Source of the DNA: an uncultured Atopobiaceae bacterium | Lineage (GTDB): Bacteria; Actinomycetota; Coriobacteriia; Coriobacteriales; Atopobiaceae | Assembly: GCA_944321005.1 (NCBI GenBank) | Contig: CALUJT010000076.1 | Location: 1 to 8,960, forward strand | Length of the DNA stretch: 8,960 nucleotides | Reading direction: 5' to 3' | Part shown: piece after piece, positions 7,700-8,960 of the stretch | Layout of the letters: each line of letters opens with the position of its first letter | Numbering within the stretch: the first letter of the stretch is position 1 | Made by a program: the position numbers and the translations under genes | The notes under the pieces: generated by a model | Databases searched by the model: none | Seen by the model: only the letters and a program-made list of their open reading frames with translations | Told to the model about the DNA's origin: nothing

Positions 7700-8443
7700 C
7701 TACTCCTCGGCCGGGCGCTTGGGACCGCCGTAGGTCACCGTGACCATGGCGGTGCGGATGACCTTGTCGCCCATGCGATAGCCCTTCTGGTAGACCTGTG
7801 CCACGGTCTCGTCGTAGGCGTCCTTGTCCTCCACGCGGCCGACGGCCTGGTGGGCCAGCGGCTCGAAGGGCTCGCCGGCGGGGTCGATGGGTTCGACGCC
7901 CTCCTTCTCCAGCACGCCGAGCATCTTGGCGTGCACCGCGGAGACGCCGTCAACGAACTGCTGGAACTGGGTGTCGCCGTCCGTGGCGCCGGCGTGCTCG
8001 ATGGCGCGCTCGATGTCGTCGATCACGGGGAGCAGGTTGGTCACCAGCTTCTCGGCCGCGCGCTCCTTCTCCGCCAGGCGCTCGGCGGCGGTGCGGCGGC
8101 GATAGTTCTCCCAGTCAGCCTGGAGGCGCAGCATTCGCTCCGTGGCGTCGGCCGCCTCCTTCTTGGCGGCCTCGATCTGGTCCTCCACGTCCGAGAGCTT
8201 CTTCTGGAGCTCGTCGCGCTCCTCGCGTATCTTGCTCGCGTCGGCGGCGAGCTCGCGCTCCGCGGCCTCCTCGCCGGCCCGGATGGCGGCCTCCACGCGG
8301 GCGCGCTCCTCGGCGTCTTCGTCCATCTCCTCAGCGTCCGCGACCTCCGGCTCGACGGCCTCGGCCTCGGGCGCGTCCTCGACGGTTGCCTCAGGCCCCG
8401 TGGCCTCGTTCTTCTCGTCCTCAACCTCGATGGGCACCTTCAC
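7700..8443 (-). CDS. grpE: nucleotide exchange factor GrpE
   Basis: It releases ADP from DnaK and so resets the chaperone cycle. The 247 aa are longer than most GrpE proteins (about 200) because of an acidic, disordered N-terminal arm (about 8-60). A long coiled coil follows, with the family motif LQADWENYRRR at 107-117. The C-terminal beta domain has GEPFEPLAHQAV at 190-201 and a GYRMGDKVIRTAMVTV stretch at 221-236. The start is GTG at 8443, with GAGGAGG five bases upstream. No in-frame ATG exists upstream before a stop, and starting later would leave the open frame with no such ribosome-binding site. It follows dnaK after a 114-base gap with two hairpins and precedes dnaJ. Confidence 0.96.
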   Translation of the reverse strand: MKVPIEVEDEKNEATGPEATVEDAPEAEAVEPEVADAEEMDEDAEERARVEAAIRAGEEAAERELAADASKIREERDELQKKLSDVEDQIEAAKKEAADATERMLRLQADWENYRRRTAAERLAEKERAAEKLVTNLLPVIDDIERAIEHAGATDGDTQFQQFVDGVSAVHAKMLGVLEKEGVEPIDPAGEPFEPLAHQAVGRVEDKDAYDETVAQVYQKGYRMGDKVIRTAMVTVTYGGPKRPAEE

Positions 8444-8466
8444 GTCACCCTCCTCGAATATCCCGA

Positions 8467-8499
8467 TGATTCAAAAGGGGGCTGTCCCCCTTTGAATCA
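8467..8499. repeat. palindrome with GGGGGC-T-GTCCCCC core in the dnaK-grpE gap
   Basis: TGATTCAAA-A-GGGGG and CCCCCTTTGAATCA form a 14-bp stem with one bulged A around CTGT. The core resembles that of the palindromes at 7635-7651 and 7669-7697 and of the clpB terminator, while the flanking arms differ but remain self-complementary. It sits about 24 bases upstream of the grpE GTG. No T-tract follows. Confidence 0.7.
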
Positions 8500-8527
8500 G
8501 GGGCGGCCGCGTAGCCGTGGCCGCCCC
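8500..8527 (-). terminator. GC-rich hairpin after dnaK (possible partial terminator)
   Basis: GGGGCGGCC (8500-8508) pairs with GGCCGCCCC (8519-8527), with a few further pairs inside. It lies about 30 bases after the dnaK stop. It lacks a T-tract on the dnaK strand and runs directly into the next palindrome, so it may attenuate or process rather than end the transcript. Such a hairpin could keep GrpE and DnaJ below DnaK in amount; that is inference. Confidence 0.5.
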
Positions 8528-8558
8528 CTATTTGATCCGTTAGTACGGCCAGGCAGAA

Positions 8559-8960
8559 CTAGTTGTTCTTGTCGTCGTCGACGACCTCGTAGTCGGCGTC
8601 CACCACGTCGCTCGCGGCGTCGGTCGCTCCGGCGCCGGCGTTGCCCGCGGCGGCGTCCTCCTGCGTGGCGGAGTAGACGACCTCGGCGAGCTTGTGGCCC
8701 ACCTCCTGGAGCTTGTCGCCGGCCGCGCGGATGGCGTCCACGTCGGTGCCGTCGAGGGCCTTCTTGGCCTCGGCAACGGCGTCCTCGGCGGCCTTCCTCT
8801 GGTCGGCCGGGACCTTGTCGCCCAGGTCCTTGAGGGTCTGCTCGGTGGAGTACGCGAGGGAGTCGACCTGGTTGCGGACCTCGATCTCGTCCTTGTGCTT
8901 CTTGTCCTCCTCGGCGTGGGCCTCGGCGTCCTTGACCATGCGGTCGACCTCGTCGTCGGA
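8559..8960 (-). CDS. dnaK: molecular chaperone DnaK (Hsp70), C-terminal part
   Basis: Only the last 133 residues are in the window; the ATPase domain and most of the substrate-binding domain lie beyond the right edge. The part seen opens with SDDEVDRMVKDAEAHAEEDK, the start of the alpha-helical lid. Further lid helices follow (RNQVDSLAYSTEQTLKDLGD and onward), then a Gly/Ala-rich linker and the acidic end DADYEVVDDDKNN, typical of bacterial Hsp70 C-termini. TAG at 8559-8561 ends it. It is the first visible gene of the operon; its promoter and any HspR operator are outside the window. Confidence 0.97.
   Translation of the reverse strand, partial: SDDEVDRMVKDAEAHAEEDKKHKDEIEVRNQVDSLAYSTEQTLKDLGDKVPADQRKAAEDAVAEAKKALDGTDVDAIRAAGDKLQEVGHKLAEVVYSATQEDAAAGNAGAGATDAASDVVDADYEVVDDDKNN

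Overview
This is a high-GC window, about two thirds G+C by eye, with strongly G/C-biased third codon positions. It carries the actinobacterial-type heat-shock cluster dnaK-grpE-dnaJ-hspR followed by clpB, all on the minus strand. The gene order, the MerR-type HspR regulator and the style of the proteins suggest an actinobacterium. The class Coriobacteriia (an Olsenella/Atopobium-like organism) is my best guess, from general resemblance only.

Layout on the minus strand, in the direction of transcription from the right edge. First comes the 3' part of dnaK (cut by the window edge), then a 114-base gap with two hairpins, then grpE (GTG start). Next is an 89-base gap with two GGGGAC-N-GTCCCC palindromes, then dnaJ (no zinc finger), then hspR, whose start overlaps the dnaJ end by 17 bases. 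A 363-base gap follows. It holds a 27-bp operator-like dyad and a pair of 15-bp inverted repeats, and it leads into clpB, which ends at a strong intrinsic terminator. Beyond the terminator are a 576-aa membrane-anchored PASTA-repeat protein with no kinase domain and a 49-aa acidic protein five bases after it. At the left edge is an Hsp20-family small heat-shock gene, cut by the edge. A 144-aa single-pass membrane protein lies divergent from it and is the only plus-strand gene.

DnaK, GrpE and DnaJ form the refolding cycle. ClpB rescues aggregates with DnaK, Hsp20 holds unfolded clients, and HspR is expected to repress the set. The gaps upstream of hsp20 and clpB share a 27-bp dyad of identical geometry (AWATCTA-N13-TAGATWT), found nowhere else in the window that I could see. 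This is the most interesting signal, because it looks like a lineage-specific heat-shock operator. The hsp20 region also has a second dyad with the TGAG-N9-CTCA core of the classical HAIR operator. A family of hairpins with a GGGGAC-N-GTCCCC-like core sits in three of the intergenic gaps. The rest is conventional, and I see no new defence, mobile or biosynthetic system.
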